A stretch of 32,416 nucleotides of DNA from an uncultured Oscillospiraceae bacterium (GTDB lineage Bacteria > Bacillota > Clostridia > Oscillospirales > Acutalibacteraceae): positions 1 through 32,416 of the forward strand of contig UQDP01000020.1 of NCBI GenBank assembly GCA_900539845.1, written 5' to 3'. The translations under genes and the position numbers were made by a program. The notes beneath the pieces are model-generated. The model saw nothing but the letters and a program-made list of their open reading frames with translations, searched no databases and was not told where the DNA came from. Position 1 is the first letter of the stretch. Every line of letters starts with the position of its first letter. Shown here one piece after another: positions 16,163-24,559 of the stretch.

Positions 16163-18385
16163 ATGAACAAGCTTATCTATAATTCGCCCGCCCGCCGGTG
16201 GATGGAGGCGCTGCCGCTTGGCAACGGATATACGGGAATCATGGTCTACGGAGGAAAGAAAACAGAGAAGCTCTGTTTTAATGACTGCACTCTTTGGTCC
16301 GGCTATCCGAAAGATTATAACAGCTCAAAAAGTCTTTTGTATTTGGACGAGGTAAGAGATCTTATCTTCAGCGGAAAAAACGATCAGGCAGACAGGCTTT
16401 GTGAAAGCGCGCTTACCGGCGGCTACAGCGAGGCGTTTATGCCGCTGGGCACCGCCAATATCCGTTTTCACGGTATCGGCACCGATAATTACGGCAGGAT
16501 GCTTGATATTGAGAACGCCGTTCACACCGTTCAGTGCGGCGGCGCAATACGCGAATGTTTTTCATCTTATCCGGCTAAAATATCGGCTTACAGAATTGAG
16601 TCTGATACGCGTTTTTCAATTACGGTCAGCGTTTCAAGCAAACTGAAGAGCCGCGTTGTATGTGACGACGGACTGAACCTTTTGGGCAACGCGCCGGATT
16701 ATGCCGCTCCCAACTATCTTAGAAACAAACCGCGTCCGATACGATATGACGAAGGGCAGGGAATGGGGTTCTGCCTTCGTGCGGAGATAGACACGGATGG
16801 GGAACTTATATTTGAAAAAAGCAGAGCGGTCGTAAAAAATGCAACATATGCCGTTTTGTATTTCGCCACGTCAACAGGTTTTCTCGGCTTTAATCAAATG
16901 CCGGATACTTGCGCGGAAAATGCGCTTGCAAAATGCAGAAAGATTCTTGATGCGGCAGGCAAAGATTATAATAAGCTCAGGGCAGAGCATATCAGTGATT
17001 ATTCGGCACAGTATTCAAAGCAGAGCATTTCCTTTTCGGGTGAAAAAGGCGTTTTCTGCAAGGATCTGCTTTCTCAGGCTGTCAAAGGCAGACCGTCCGC
17101 CGTGCTGTGCGAGCTTCTCTATAATTACGGAAAATATATGATCATCAGTTCAAGCCGTCCGGGCGGTCAGCCTATAAACCTTCAGGGAATCTGGAACAAA
17201 AGCGTCCGTCCGCCGTGGAGCAGCAATTACACCGTGAATATAAATACGCAGATGAATTACTGGGGCGCGTCCCGCGCAGGACTGTCCGACTGTATTGAGC
17301 CTTTCCTTAAAATGATGCTTGAGGTCCTGGAAAACGGCGCAAAAACGGCTGAGGTCAACTACGGCTGCCGCGGGTTTGCCTGCAATCATAATGTTGATCT
17401 GTGGCGCAAAACGCCTCCCGTATGCGGCAGCGCCAGCTATATGTTTGCGCCTCTGTGCGGCGTCTGGCTTGCAAATGAGATTTATTCCCATTTTAAAAAC
17501 GGCGCTCTTTCGGAGTATAAAGAGGATGTTGAAAAGCTCGTAAATCAGGCTGCGCTTTTCTGCTGTGATTATCTTGTAGAGCATGACGGCTGCCTTGTGG
17601 TATGTCCGTCTACTTCGCCTGAAAATATGTTTACCGTAAACGGTAAAAGCTGTTCGCTCGATTACGCGTCCGCATTCGATATGGGTCTGGTAAAACAGGT
17701 CTTTCAAAATGCGCTTGAGATTTCAGAGGATGCCGAACTGAAAAAGCTGATCCTTGAAAAATTGCCGCGTCTGTATCCTTTTGGCAGTACGCCGAACGGT
17801 ATCTGTGAATGGCATAAACCGTATAACACACCCGAAAAGGGTCACAGGCATTTTTCTCCGCTTTACGCATTTTATCCGGGCAACAGCATCGGCTTTTATT
17901 CAGATAAGGAAAACCGAAAACAGGTGGAAAAGCTGTTTGAATACCGCCTTGAACACTCGGGTCAGCATATAGGATGGTCTGCCGCATGGGCTATTTGTCT
18001 TGCGTCACGCCTCAGGCGGGCAGATATTGCCGACAGGGTAATCAAAGGCATGCTTGCCAATTCAGTATTTTCAAATCTGTTCTGCAAGCATCCGCCCACA
18101 TATTTTCAGATAGACGGCAATCTCGGCTTCGTTGCCGGAATCAACGAGATGCTGTTGACGGAGGAAGACGGCGTTATAGAGCTTCTTCCCGCGCTTATTC
18201 CGGAATTTGAGAAAAAGGGCAGCGTAAGAGGTATGCTGGTAAACGGCGCCTGGATCGATTTTAACTGGAATAACGGAAAAATTACACATATAAACAGCAG
18301 CAATGCCGTTAAAATCAGAAACTGCCGTATAGCAGACGGCGCGGAGATCAGCGGCAACATTGAATGGGTTGAGGCGGAATTATGA
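16163..18385 (+). CDS. GH95 alpha-L-fucosidase, cytoplasmic
   Basis: A 740-residue glycoside hydrolase of family 95. The start YNSPARRWMEALPLGNGYTG is characteristic. The (alpha/alpha)6 barrel shows GGQPINLQGIWN, then NYTVNINTQMNYW with N359 and N361 (equivalent to the asparagines that activate water), CPSTSPEN with E487, and FQIDGN with the likely catalytic D651. Family members release alpha-1,2-linked L-fucose by inversion; some act on L-galactose. There is no signal peptide, unlike secreted bifidobacterial AfcA, so the substrate must be imported. The next gene, a GPH symporter, overlaps this stop by 4 nt (ATGA), a tight translational coupling. GGAGG precedes the ATG. Confidence 0.93.
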   Translation: MNKLIYNSPARRWMEALPLGNGYTGIMVYGGKKTEKLCFNDCTLWSGYPKDYNSSKSLLYLDEVRDLIFSGKNDQADRLCESALTGGYSEAFMPLGTANIRFHGIGTDNYGRMLDIENAVHTVQCGGAIRECFSSYPAKISAYRIESDTRFSITVSVSSKLKSRVVCDDGLNLLGNAPDYAAPNYLRNKPRPIRYDEGQGMGFCLRAEIDTDGELIFEKSRAVVKNATYAVLYFATSTGFLGFNQMPDTCAENALAKCRKILDAAGKDYNKLRAEHISDYSAQYSKQSISFSGEKGVFCKDLLSQAVKGRPSAVLCELLYNYGKYMIISSSRPGGQPINLQGIWNKSVRPPWSSNYTVNINTQMNYWGASRAGLSDCIEPFLKMMLEVLENGAKTAEVNYGCRGFACNHNVDLWRKTPPVCGSASYMFAPLCGVWLANEIYSHFKNGALSEYKEDVEKLVNQAALFCCDYLVEHDGCLVVCPSTSPENMFTVNGKSCSLDYASAFDMGLVKQVFQNALEISEDAELKKLILEKLPRLYPFGSTPNGICEWHKPYNTPEKGHRHFSPLYAFYPGNSIGFYSDKENRKQVEKLFEYRLEHSGQHIGWSAAWAICLASRLRRADIADRVIKGMLANSVFSNLFCKHPPTYFQIDGNLGFVAGINEMLLTEEDGVIELLPALIPEFEKKGSVRGMLVNGAWIDFNWNNGKITHINSSNAVKIRNCRIADGAEISGNIEWVEAEL

Positions 18386-20085
18386 GCAGTCAGAGTCTTA
18401 AAGAGAAGATTTCATTTGGTTTAAAAAGTCTCAGATCACACTGGAGCAAGCCCCCGGAGGGGTATTATGTAAGTTACCACGAGTTTTTTAACCTCGCTAT
18501 GGGGTCAGGCAGTCTTTCCTTTATGAGCGTTCTGGTATCATGGACAACGCTTGCCATGAATATACCGATGATGCTGAGCTATTTTAAAGTGTCTTCGGGT
18601 TTCATCTTTGTGGCAGGCATAGCCGGATCCGTGATCGGTTTGATACGTGCGCCGATACTCTCGATGGTGATAGATAATACCAATTCATCCAAGGGGAAAT
18701 TCAAGCCGTTTCTCATTTGGTCATCGGTACTTTCGGCAGTCTGCTTTACACTGATACCCTTTATTCCCGAATCATGGACCACAAGTCCGCTTTTCTCGTT
18801 CGGTATCCCGTCCATGCCTGTATTTGCGGTAGAGGAGTCCGTTATCGAAGTTACGCTCGGCTCACTGGTGATGTTCGTAATACTTCAGATCGGCACTTTC
18901 TTCTACACACTTCTTTCGCAGTGCCTGACGGGAATAGAGCAGACAATTTCTCCCGTTTCACAGGAACGCGCAAATATAGGGGCCTTTAAAGGACTGATCT
19001 CAAATCTCCCAAGTTCTGTCGTCAATATCGTCATGCCCGCGCTCGCAGGCGCTTTCTTTGCGGTCGGAACAGAAACAGGTATGAACAATATCCTGCTTTA
19101 CCGAATTTTCTTTCCGATCTGCGGTGTGTTAGGTGTTGTCTTTGTTTTGTTTGCGTATTTCGGCACAGAGGAAAGAACCGTTGTGCACAAGGAGTTTGTT
19201 TCAAAGGTAAAATTCTGGGAAGGCGCAAAGGAACTGACAAAAAATAAGTATTTCTGGATAATAACAATATACAATGTTGCAGTCGGGATCAGGGGCAATA
19301 TCAATATGTATCTCTGGATATGCTCATATGCGATCGGCGGAAAGACGGGAGATACGGTGCTTACAGTCTGCAATATGGTGCTCAACAATGCGCTGATTCC
19401 CGGAATGCTCCTCGGACCTCTGCTTATCAAAAAGTTCGGCAAGAGAAGGGTTATGATAGGCTCCACCGTGGGCTTCACGGCAATGGCGTTTTTGCAGCTC
19501 GTAACGATAGGCAATCCCTATATTATGCTCGTCGGAATATTCTTTCAGAATCTTTTTAACGGACTCAGCTACATTTCCTCTATTATGGTGCCGGACGCTC
19601 TGGATTATCAGCAGTGGAAGACCGGCAAACGTCTGGAGGGCTTCTGGCAGAATTACAGCGCGTTTATAACAACTTTTCTGGGTATTTTCACAAGTGCGCT
19701 GATGCCGCTGTTCATGTCCTTCGGGGGCGTCGGTTTCGGAGACAGTATTGATGTTGCGCTGAAAGATACTGCGGTTATGAACAGCACGTTCACCAGTGTA
19801 ACCTGGCTCGGCATCATAGGCGCGGTCATCTGTATGGTTCCTATGATATTCTATGATCTCACCGAAGCCAAGCATGCAAATTATATCCGAGCGCTGAGGA
19901 TTAGGGCTGCCGTTCAGAATTATAAAGATGATATCCTTACTCAGGATGATATAGATAATATTAAAGAGATTTCGGAATATGCGAACGAGAAAAACGACCG
20001 GTTCATTCTGGATGAGCTGGAGTTGCATGATTGTATCTCACAGATCTTAAATCACGAGCCTGTAATGCAAGCGTCGGGTGAATAA
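18382..20085 (+). CDS. MFS symporter, GPH (glycoside-pentoside-hexuronide) family
   Basis: A 567-residue membrane protein with about 12 membrane segments. GPH signs are the early DNTNSSKGKFKPFLIWS (cytoplasmic loop 2-3 motif, normally D-x4-G-R/K-x-R/K-P) and the later ALDYQQWKTGKRLEGF loop. Such carriers import sugars or oligosaccharides with H+ or Na+. The C-terminal tail of about 70 residues (EISEYANEKNDRFILDELELHD) is hydrophilic and longer than in basic members. Coupled to GH95 by an ATGA overlap, it is the obvious importer of the fucosylated substrate. A strong terminator follows 6 nt after the stop codon. Confidence 0.93.
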   Translation: MSSQSLKEKISFGLKSLRSHWSKPPEGYYVSYHEFFNLAMGSGSLSFMSVLVSWTTLAMNIPMMLSYFKVSSGFIFVAGIAGSVIGLIRAPILSMVIDNTNSSKGKFKPFLIWSSVLSAVCFTLIPFIPESWTTSPLFSFGIPSMPVFAVEESVIEVTLGSLVMFVILQIGTFFYTLLSQCLTGIEQTISPVSQERANIGAFKGLISNLPSSVVNIVMPALAGAFFAVGTETGMNNILLYRIFFPICGVLGVVFVLFAYFGTEERTVVHKEFVSKVKFWEGAKELTKNKYFWIITIYNVAVGIRGNINMYLWICSYAIGGKTGDTVLTVCNMVLNNALIPGMLLGPLLIKKFGKRRVMIGSTVGFTAMAFLQLVTIGNPYIMLVGIFFQNLFNGLSYISSIMVPDALDYQQWKTGKRLEGFWQNYSAFITTFLGIFTSALMPLFMSFGGVGFGDSIDVALKDTAVMNSTFTSVTWLGIIGAVICMVPMIFYDLTEAKHANYIRALRIRAAVQNYKDDILTQDDIDNIKEISEYANEKNDRFILDELELHDCISQILNHEPVMQASGE

Positions 20086-20090
20086 ATCAA

Positions 20091-20117
20091 AGAGCAGGTT
20101 TAACACCTGCTCTTTTT
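20091..20117 (+). terminator. Terminator of the glycan operon
   Basis: AGAGCAGGT (20091-20099), ttaac, ACCTGCTCT (20105-20113), then TTTTT. A perfect 9-bp stem with T-run right after the GPH symporter gene. Confidence 0.88.
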
Positions 20118-20250
20118 GTCGAAGTGATTTGGATTCGCTTATTATTAAAACCTTTTCAGCGGGTTTCTCCCGATCACCTGCGCCCTAACGGGCTTGACGC
20201 CCGGAAATTCGTTCGCAAGTTTAAGTTTTGTGTTTGTAAAAATAAAAAAA

Positions 20251-20280
20251 CAGGGTATATAAATATACCCTGCTCTTTTT
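20251..20280. terminator. Bidirectional terminator near the element edge
   Basis: CAGGGTATA (20251-20259), TAAA, TATACCCTG (20264-20272), then CTCTTTTT. On the - strand the stem is followed by TTTTTTTATTTTT, so it could be the terminator of a gene on that strand, such as a tRNA whose end abuts at 20280. The stretch 20118-20250 has no gene that I can support. Confidence 0.75.
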
Positions 20281-20386
20281 GGTCGGAGTGACCAATAATT
20301 AACTAAAGACATCCGCTTAAAATATCGCTTAGTTATGCGGTATTTAGTTGCTCAATAAATAGATTGGGGAGCAACGCAGGGAGCAA
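20280..20386. promoter_or_regulatory. Candidate attachment region of the second element
   Basis: TGGTCGGAGTGAC (20280-20292) is the reverse complement of GTCACTCCGACCA, which looks like a tRNA 3' acceptor end including CCA. It also sits inside a palindrome TTGGTC-ggagt-GACCAA (20279-20295). The repeats GGGAGCAA at 20367-20374 and 20379-20386 (12-bp period) and the inverted TTGCTC at 20348-20353 are candidate arm-type sites for the integrase whose gene ends at 20398. The layout fits insertion into the 3' end of a tRNA gene on the - strand, with the displaced end kept here. Confidence 0.55.
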
Positions 20387-20397
20387 TGAACGGAAAA

Positions 20398-21729
20398 TTA
20401 GCTTATGAGGGTTAATTCCTTCATATATTTTTCCGCCTGCGCAAGTGCATCGTTTTCATAGCTTTCAAACACATCGCAATATGTATTTAAAGTGGTTTGA
20501 ATGTCCGAATGTCCTAATATCTTTGATAATACTTTTACAGGCATTCCGCTTTCAATGCATCGCGTAGCGAATGTGTGGCGGAGCATATGAGGGCTGAAAG
20601 GCTTTTCAGGTATTAAGGCTTTGAAATAATACTTTTTCTGATTGCGCTCCCAGTCAGACGGTGGATTCAGTCCGAGAAGTTTATATTCATCATTCTTCTT
20701 TTCGTAATAAGTATATTTTTTATATTTAATAGGCTTTTTCTTTTCACCAAGGGATTGATATTGAGTTGTGCAGTTTATAATATTATATTTGATTATGATA
20801 TGTTTAAAAGCTGAGTTAAGCTGTCCGGGGCTGTAAATATGATTGTTTTCATCATCATAGAAGAGCAGGTCAAGCGGATTTTCCTGCCTGATATCAAGAT
20901 AACTGCGCAGCAGGCTTTCACATGCGTGACTCAGGGGAACTGTTCTAATGCCGTTTTCAGTTTTCGTATCTTCACCAAGCTGTGGCTTATCATTTAAACC
21001 TTTTGTGATGGTTCTTCTGATTGTTATGCGTTTAAAGTTAAAATTGATATCCTTGGTTTTATCCAGTGCAAGCACTTCGCCTGAACGCATCCCGGTCATT
21101 AACATGAGTTGCAGAATGACACTGTACTTGTTTTTGGCTTCCGGACCTGTCAGCACTTCCGTCAATCTTCTCTGTTCATCAACTGTAAGCGAATAGACCT
21201 TTTTGGTTTTTCTTTTTGATTTCGGTCTTTTAATAAATTCCATCGGGTTTTTGCTTATCAAATTTTCAGATTGTGCATAACGAAATGCAGCTTTAAGCTG
21301 ACGGCAGATTTTTAACAAATATGAATTAGACCTGTTCAGGTTTTTATTTAAAAACAGAATGATGTCACGCTCTGTTATTGTTTGAATGGGCATTTTACCA
21401 ATAGCGTTTGATTCTATTATTTTCAGCGTATGCAGTTCACGACTGTAAGTGGAATCCTTAATCAAATTGAGCGTTTTATTTTTTTCAATTAAGAAAGATA
21501 TTATATCCTGAAGGCTGTCTTTGTTCTTTTCAATATATGTGCCCTTGCGTATTTGTTCTTTGAGTTCGGCAAACTTATTTTGAGCCGTTTTTAAATCCTT
21601 GTCGCTGACCTTTTTGCGGATCGGCTTATCATCAGTGGTATAACCGACCGTTACAACGCCATACCAACGCTTCTTTGCCTTATCGTAATAAAAAGAACCT
21701 TCGCCGTTAAATCGTGTTTTGTTTTTCAT
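20398..21729 (-). CDS. int: Tyrosine integrase of the second element
   Basis: A 443-residue site-specific recombinase. The N-terminus NGEGSFYYDKAKKRWYGVVTVG is the three-stranded arm-binding domain of many Firmicutes phage and ICE integrases. The core-binding domain spans about 70-170. Catalytic residues are R215 (TGMRSGE), K256 (DTKTENGIRT), H381-x-x-R384 (HMLRHTFATR), H407 (ILGHSD) and Y417 (NTYCDVF). An insertion of about 50 residues (about 323-372, rich in K and Y) lies between the lysine hairpin and the HxxR box, longer than usual. It is unlike the first integrase of the window. The gene points outward to the element edge; AAGGTG precedes the start. Confidence 0.95.
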   Translation of the reverse strand: MKNKTRFNGEGSFYYDKAKKRWYGVVTVGYTTDDKPIRKKVSDKDLKTAQNKFAELKEQIRKGTYIEKNKDSLQDIISFLIEKNKTLNLIKDSTYSRELHTLKIIESNAIGKMPIQTITERDIILFLNKNLNRSNSYLLKICRQLKAAFRYAQSENLISKNPMEFIKRPKSKRKTKKVYSLTVDEQRRLTEVLTGPEAKNKYSVILQLMLMTGMRSGEVLALDKTKDINFNFKRITIRRTITKGLNDKPQLGEDTKTENGIRTVPLSHACESLLRSYLDIRQENPLDLLFYDDENNHIYSPGQLNSAFKHIIIKYNIINCTTQYQSLGEKKKPIKYKKYTYYEKKNDEYKLLGLNPPSDWERNQKKYYFKALIPEKPFSPHMLRHTFATRCIESGMPVKVLSKILGHSDIQTTLNTYCDVFESYENDALAQAEKYMKELTLIS

Positions 21730-21747
21730 AATAACACCTTCAAAAAC

Positions 21748-21768
21748 AGCCCTGCAAGCAGCAGGGCT
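21748..21768 (-). terminator. Terminator between the TM2 gene and integrase
   Basis: AGCCCTGC-aagca-GCAGGGCT is a perfect 8-bp stem; on the - strand it is followed by GTTTTTG. It would end the transcript of the two membrane-protein genes before the integrase gene. The stretch 21769-21878 holds nothing else that I can support. Confidence 0.75.
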
Positions 21769-21878
21769 TATTTATTCATTTCATAACTAAAATAGAAGGT
21801 TAAATCCTCTTAAATCTGTTCAAGATTAATTGATATCGTTTTATATGTGGTGGGTTAAGTTATGTGATAAACATAACA

Positions 21879-22805
21879 TCAATTAGAATAGTAAACATTT
21901 AGTATAGGAATGGTGTGTCCATTGTCGTCTTCAGTCAGATCTGCAACTGTGATTGCAATGATACCGTAGCTATCATCAATTTCAATAGCTTTCTTCGGAA
22001 GCTTACCGATATAATCAATTTTAGAAACTAAGTAATCTTCATTACCTGTTCTATCATTAAATTCAGTTTCAAATTCAAGTAATGAACCAATTTCAAGCGA
22101 TTCGATTTCAGACTGTTTATCATCGCTCGTACAAGCGGTTAATCTGCAAGAAATCTTTTTATATTTTGAGTCATAGTATTTATTATTATTCCGATAAAAT
22201 CCAAGGCGCAAAGAAGCATCAAGTGGATTAATCGATGCGCGGTTAAGTTCGCAAATGCACGGCCATTCGCGTCGATTCCAGTCCTGATACATAGTTACTA
22301 TATTGTTATTAGGAATGCTTGCAAACTTAGTACCATTGTAGTAAACATAGCCCTTTTCATCTAAAGTCAGTTTAAAATCATTATCTTGTTCTATTTGTTT
22401 AAGAACATTAACATCTATTTCATTAAGTGTTATAAAATAGTGATAAGCGAGACAGCAGTCATCGACTTTTTCAGGAAATTGGTATATATTTCGTGCACCA
22501 AATTCTTTTGGCTGGACTGGAGCAGTTTGGGGATTTTGATAAGTATAATTTTGTGATTGTATCGGATCGGTATTATAGTTTTGATCTTGCGGCATAACAG
22601 GGGCATAAGACTTATTTTTTGAAGAAAAAATCTGAATTAAAGATTTTATGATATCTATCAGCCAACCGATGCCGAAAATACCTCCAGTTAAAATATAGAG
22701 GATTCCTATCCCGATTTTTCCATCAATGAATTTATGAACGCCAAGTCCACCAAAAAAGAAAACGATTATAAAGTATACTATAGGATTTATATTTTTTGTA
22801 TTCAT
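21879..22805 (-). CDS. TM2-domain membrane protein of unknown function
   Basis: A 308-residue protein. Residues about 5-58 are a TM2 domain, two membrane helices joined by a short turn (FFFGGLGVHKFIDGKIGIG, then ILTGGIFGIGWLIDIIK). A Gln/Pro/Tyr-rich linker (about 65-105) follows, then a soluble domain of about 200 residues with many acidic patches that I do not recognise. TM2 domains occur in many bacterial envelope proteins of unknown role. It lies 100 bp downstream of the Ltp-repeat gene on the same strand and is probably in the same transcript. AAGGGG precedes the start. It may act with that protein at the membrane; this is inference. Confidence 0.75.
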   Translation of the reverse strand: MNTKNINPIVYFIIVFFFGGLGVHKFIDGKIGIGILYILTGGIFGIGWLIDIIKSLIQIFSSKNKSYAPVMPQDQNYNTDPIQSQNYTYQNPQTAPVQPKEFGARNIYQFPEKVDDCCLAYHYFITLNEIDVNVLKQIEQDNDFKLTLDEKGYVYYNGTKFASIPNNNIVTMYQDWNRREWPCICELNRASINPLDASLRLGFYRNNNKYYDSKYKKISCRLTACTSDDKQSEIESLEIGSLLEFETEFNDRTGNEDYLVSKIDYIGKLPKKAIEIDDSYGIIAITVADLTEDDNGHTIPILNVYYSN

Positions 22806-22905
22806 AACAAGCCCCTTGATATTAACATTACGATTTTTTTACACTGTGATTTATGAATATATTCTCTTATTTAAATTTCATATCCTAAATGCACTCAATG
22901 GTTCT

Positions 22906-23805
22906 TTATTCATCAAGATGATCGATAGCGTAGTCTGCTTCTTCTTGTGTGAATTGACCGCCATAATCGGATGTGAGCTGATCTCTTATTGCCTCTCGTG
23001 ACATATGCATAGAATTTTGATATGTTTTAGCTTGTTCAAGCGCATTCTCTTTAAAATCAGCTATGACGTTGTCAACAGCATATTGTGCAGCATCTTCAGA
23101 AAACTGACCACCATATTCAGAAATGAGCTGATCATATATCGCTTGTTTTGACATGTGCATGGAATCGCTGTAAATCTGTGCACCTCTCAAAGCATTTTTA
23201 TATTCAATCGGAATATCAGGCTGGGTTTCTGCTTCGGTTGTATCTGGCTCTGTATTTTCTGTTACATAAGAGGGAGTTGTAATTTTAGATTCATTTTCAG
23301 AATCATTTGAACTCGGAGAATCGGAATTCAAAGCCGCCACTATTAAGATGATAAATAATGCTAAAATAACAGCAAAGAAAGCTAACACTTTATTAAGACA
23401 ACCTTTTCTTTCTCTCTTTTTATGCTGTTCTAAGCTGTCGTTAAATGAAACGGGAGTTACACCATCGTTAGTCTCATCGTTTGTAATCTTCGAATATACA
23501 AAATCTCTTAAAGCTTTTGCATCGTCAAGTCTATTCCTGTTAAACTTAATTGCATTCTGCGGCTGATCTGCTGTTCTCAAACTTCCGAGCATAGAGGTTC
23601 TGGCTGTGCAAAACTGAATATAGCCCTTACCGAGCCCAGACGGCTCTTTGAATTTCACTTCGATAATCTGATCGTAAAAAATCCGGGTCTCGCCGCGCAG
23701 CGCTTTGTGAATCCAAAGGTTATGATTGCCGCGGTTTATGGATATGTATTTATCGGTTATAATTACTTTTGTGCTTGGATTTTCAAAATAAATCTCGTTT
23801 TCCAC
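22906..23805 (-). CDS. Membrane-anchored protein with PH-like domain and two Ltp-type repeats
   Basis: A 299-residue protein. Residues 1-110 resemble a small bacterial PH-like/DUF4429-type beta domain (KVIITDKYISINRG, IIEVKFKEPSG). A basic stretch (125-138) and one membrane helix (139-158) follow, then a Ser/Thr/Glu linker. Two copies of the Ltp repeat follow (about 203-248 and 253-298, 50 residues apart), each with YxxSMHMSxxAIxDQLxSxYGGQF. Ltp repeats are known from the lipoprotein of phage TP-J34, which blocks DNA entry of other phages (superinfection exclusion). Here a helix replaces the lipid anchor. The start is GTG with AAAGGA 8 nt upstream. The phage-exclusion role is inferred. Confidence 0.82.
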   Translation of the reverse strand: MENEIYFENPSTKVIITDKYISINRGNHNLWIHKALRGETRIFYDQIIEVKFKEPSGLGKGYIQFCTARTSMLGSLRTADQPQNAIKFNRNRLDDAKALRDFVYSKITNDETNDGVTPVSFNDSLEQHKKRERKGCLNKVLAFFAVILALFIILIVAALNSDSPSSNDSENESKITTPSYVTENTEPDTTEAETQPDIPIEYKNALRGAQIYSDSMHMSKQAIYDQLISEYGGQFSEDAAQYAVDNVIADFKENALEQAKTYQNSMHMSREAIRDQLTSDYGGQFTQEEADYAIDHLDE

Positions 23806-24120
23806 TCTGAATGTCCTTTCTCGATAGTTTAAATAATATATTTGCCTGTATTTTCAAAATAGCACATTTTATTTCATTAAGCAACAGAAAAACAAAAAAA
23901 TATATAAAAATCAAGTAAAAAAACAAAAATAATGAAATTTAGGAGATTTTGGTAAAATTGGAAATATTTACCTGTTGAACATGCGGATAGAGATGTTGTA
24001 TTGTAGAAATGGAAAATATTACAAGTTATTACAATATTTTTCGGGGTGTTGACTTTAATAGAAAACAGGCTTATTCTATATATAGAATAAATGTTCTATC
24101 GAACAAAGGAGAGCACCGAA
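23806..24120. promoter_or_regulatory. AT-rich control region with a 20-bp operator-like palindrome
   Basis: This 315-bp gap separates the Ltp gene (leftward) from a small rightward gene. TTGACT (24049-24054), 17 bp, TATTCT (24072-24077) is a likely rightward promoter. Its -10 is covered by TTATTCTATATATAGAATAA, a perfect 20-bp palindrome at 24071-24090. TGTTC-tatc-GAACA (24092-24105) follows immediately. A further inverted repeat GAAAATATT/AATATTTTTC lies near 24011-24042. The palindrome is a strong candidate repressor site. Confidence 0.65.
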
Positions 24121-24288
24121 ATGAGTACAATGACTTACAAATACTATGTATCACTTATTAATAAAATAACAGAGTTATCTGATGCGGAGTTTATTTCTCT
24201 TCTGAATGAGAGTTCTTTTTTATTGAATCAACAATATCATTCAAAAGTTTCAGCTGAGTATCATCAAGCTGGGAAATCGATGAAATAA
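24121..24288 (+). CDS. Small protein of 55 residues, antisense to the repressor 3' end
   Basis: The protein starts MSTMTYKYYVSLINKITELS and has 55 residues, mostly helical and polar. I do not recognise a family. ATG 24121 is chosen because AAAGGAG sits 9 nt upstream; an in-frame ATG at 24091 lies inside the operator region and lacks a site. Its last 98 bp overlap, on the opposite strand, the end of the repressor gene (24191-24526), so its transcription could also lower repressor output by antisense or collision. The promoter and the 20-bp palindrome at 24071-24090 sit directly upstream. Confidence 0.6.
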   Translation: MSTMTYKYYVSLINKITELSDAEFISLLNESSFLLNQQYHSKVSAEYHQAGKSMK

Positions 24289-24526
24289 ATTCTTGTTTTT
24301 CTTTACTGATTTTAATGTCTCGCTCAGTTTCATCAAAAGCCCAAAAATCTAATGATGTATTAAAAAAGGAGGCAAGTTTTTTCAAAGTGCTAAGTCTTAA
24401 GTCGTCAAAACCTTTTTTATACCAACCATCAATTGTAGTATAAGGAATACCACAAGCTTTTGAAAGTGTACTTTTATTTAGCCCGTTTTTATTCATCAAA
24501 TAATTTAATTTATCAATAAAGTTCAT
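24191..24526 (-). CDS. XRE-family repressor
   Basis: A 111-residue protein with an N-terminal helix-turn-helix of the Cro/CI type: LNYLMNKNGLNKSTLSKACG, then IPYTTIDGWYKKG, then LRLSTLKKLASFFNTSLDF. The remaining 40 residues (SKEKQEFISSISQLDDTQLK) are a short helical dimerisation tail; no peptidase domain, so it is not a LexA-like self-cleaving repressor. I chose ATG 24526 with AGGTG upstream; a GTG at 24535 overlaps that site. It is divergent from the small HTH gene at 24694, with operators in between, the layout of a lysogeny switch. Induction may use an antirepressor or a protease. Confidence 0.88.
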   Translation of the reverse strand: MNFIDKLNYLMNKNGLNKSTLSKACGIPYTTIDGWYKKGFDDLRLSTLKKLASFFNTSLDFWAFDETERDIKISKEKQEFISSISQLDDTQLKLLNDIVDSIKKNSHSEEK

Positions 24527-24559
24527 CCGTATCACCTAATGAATTTAATTTGTGATTTT

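Noticed and set aside
20118..20210. An intact tRNA gene on the - strand
   Set aside because: GTCGAAGTGA resembles an acceptor end, but no D-arm, anticodon stem or T-loop can be folded from the sequence that follows.
24092..24105. A LexA (SOS) box before the small gene
   Set aside because: The site is GTTC-N4-GAAC, the reverse order of the Firmicutes GAAC-N4-GTTC box.
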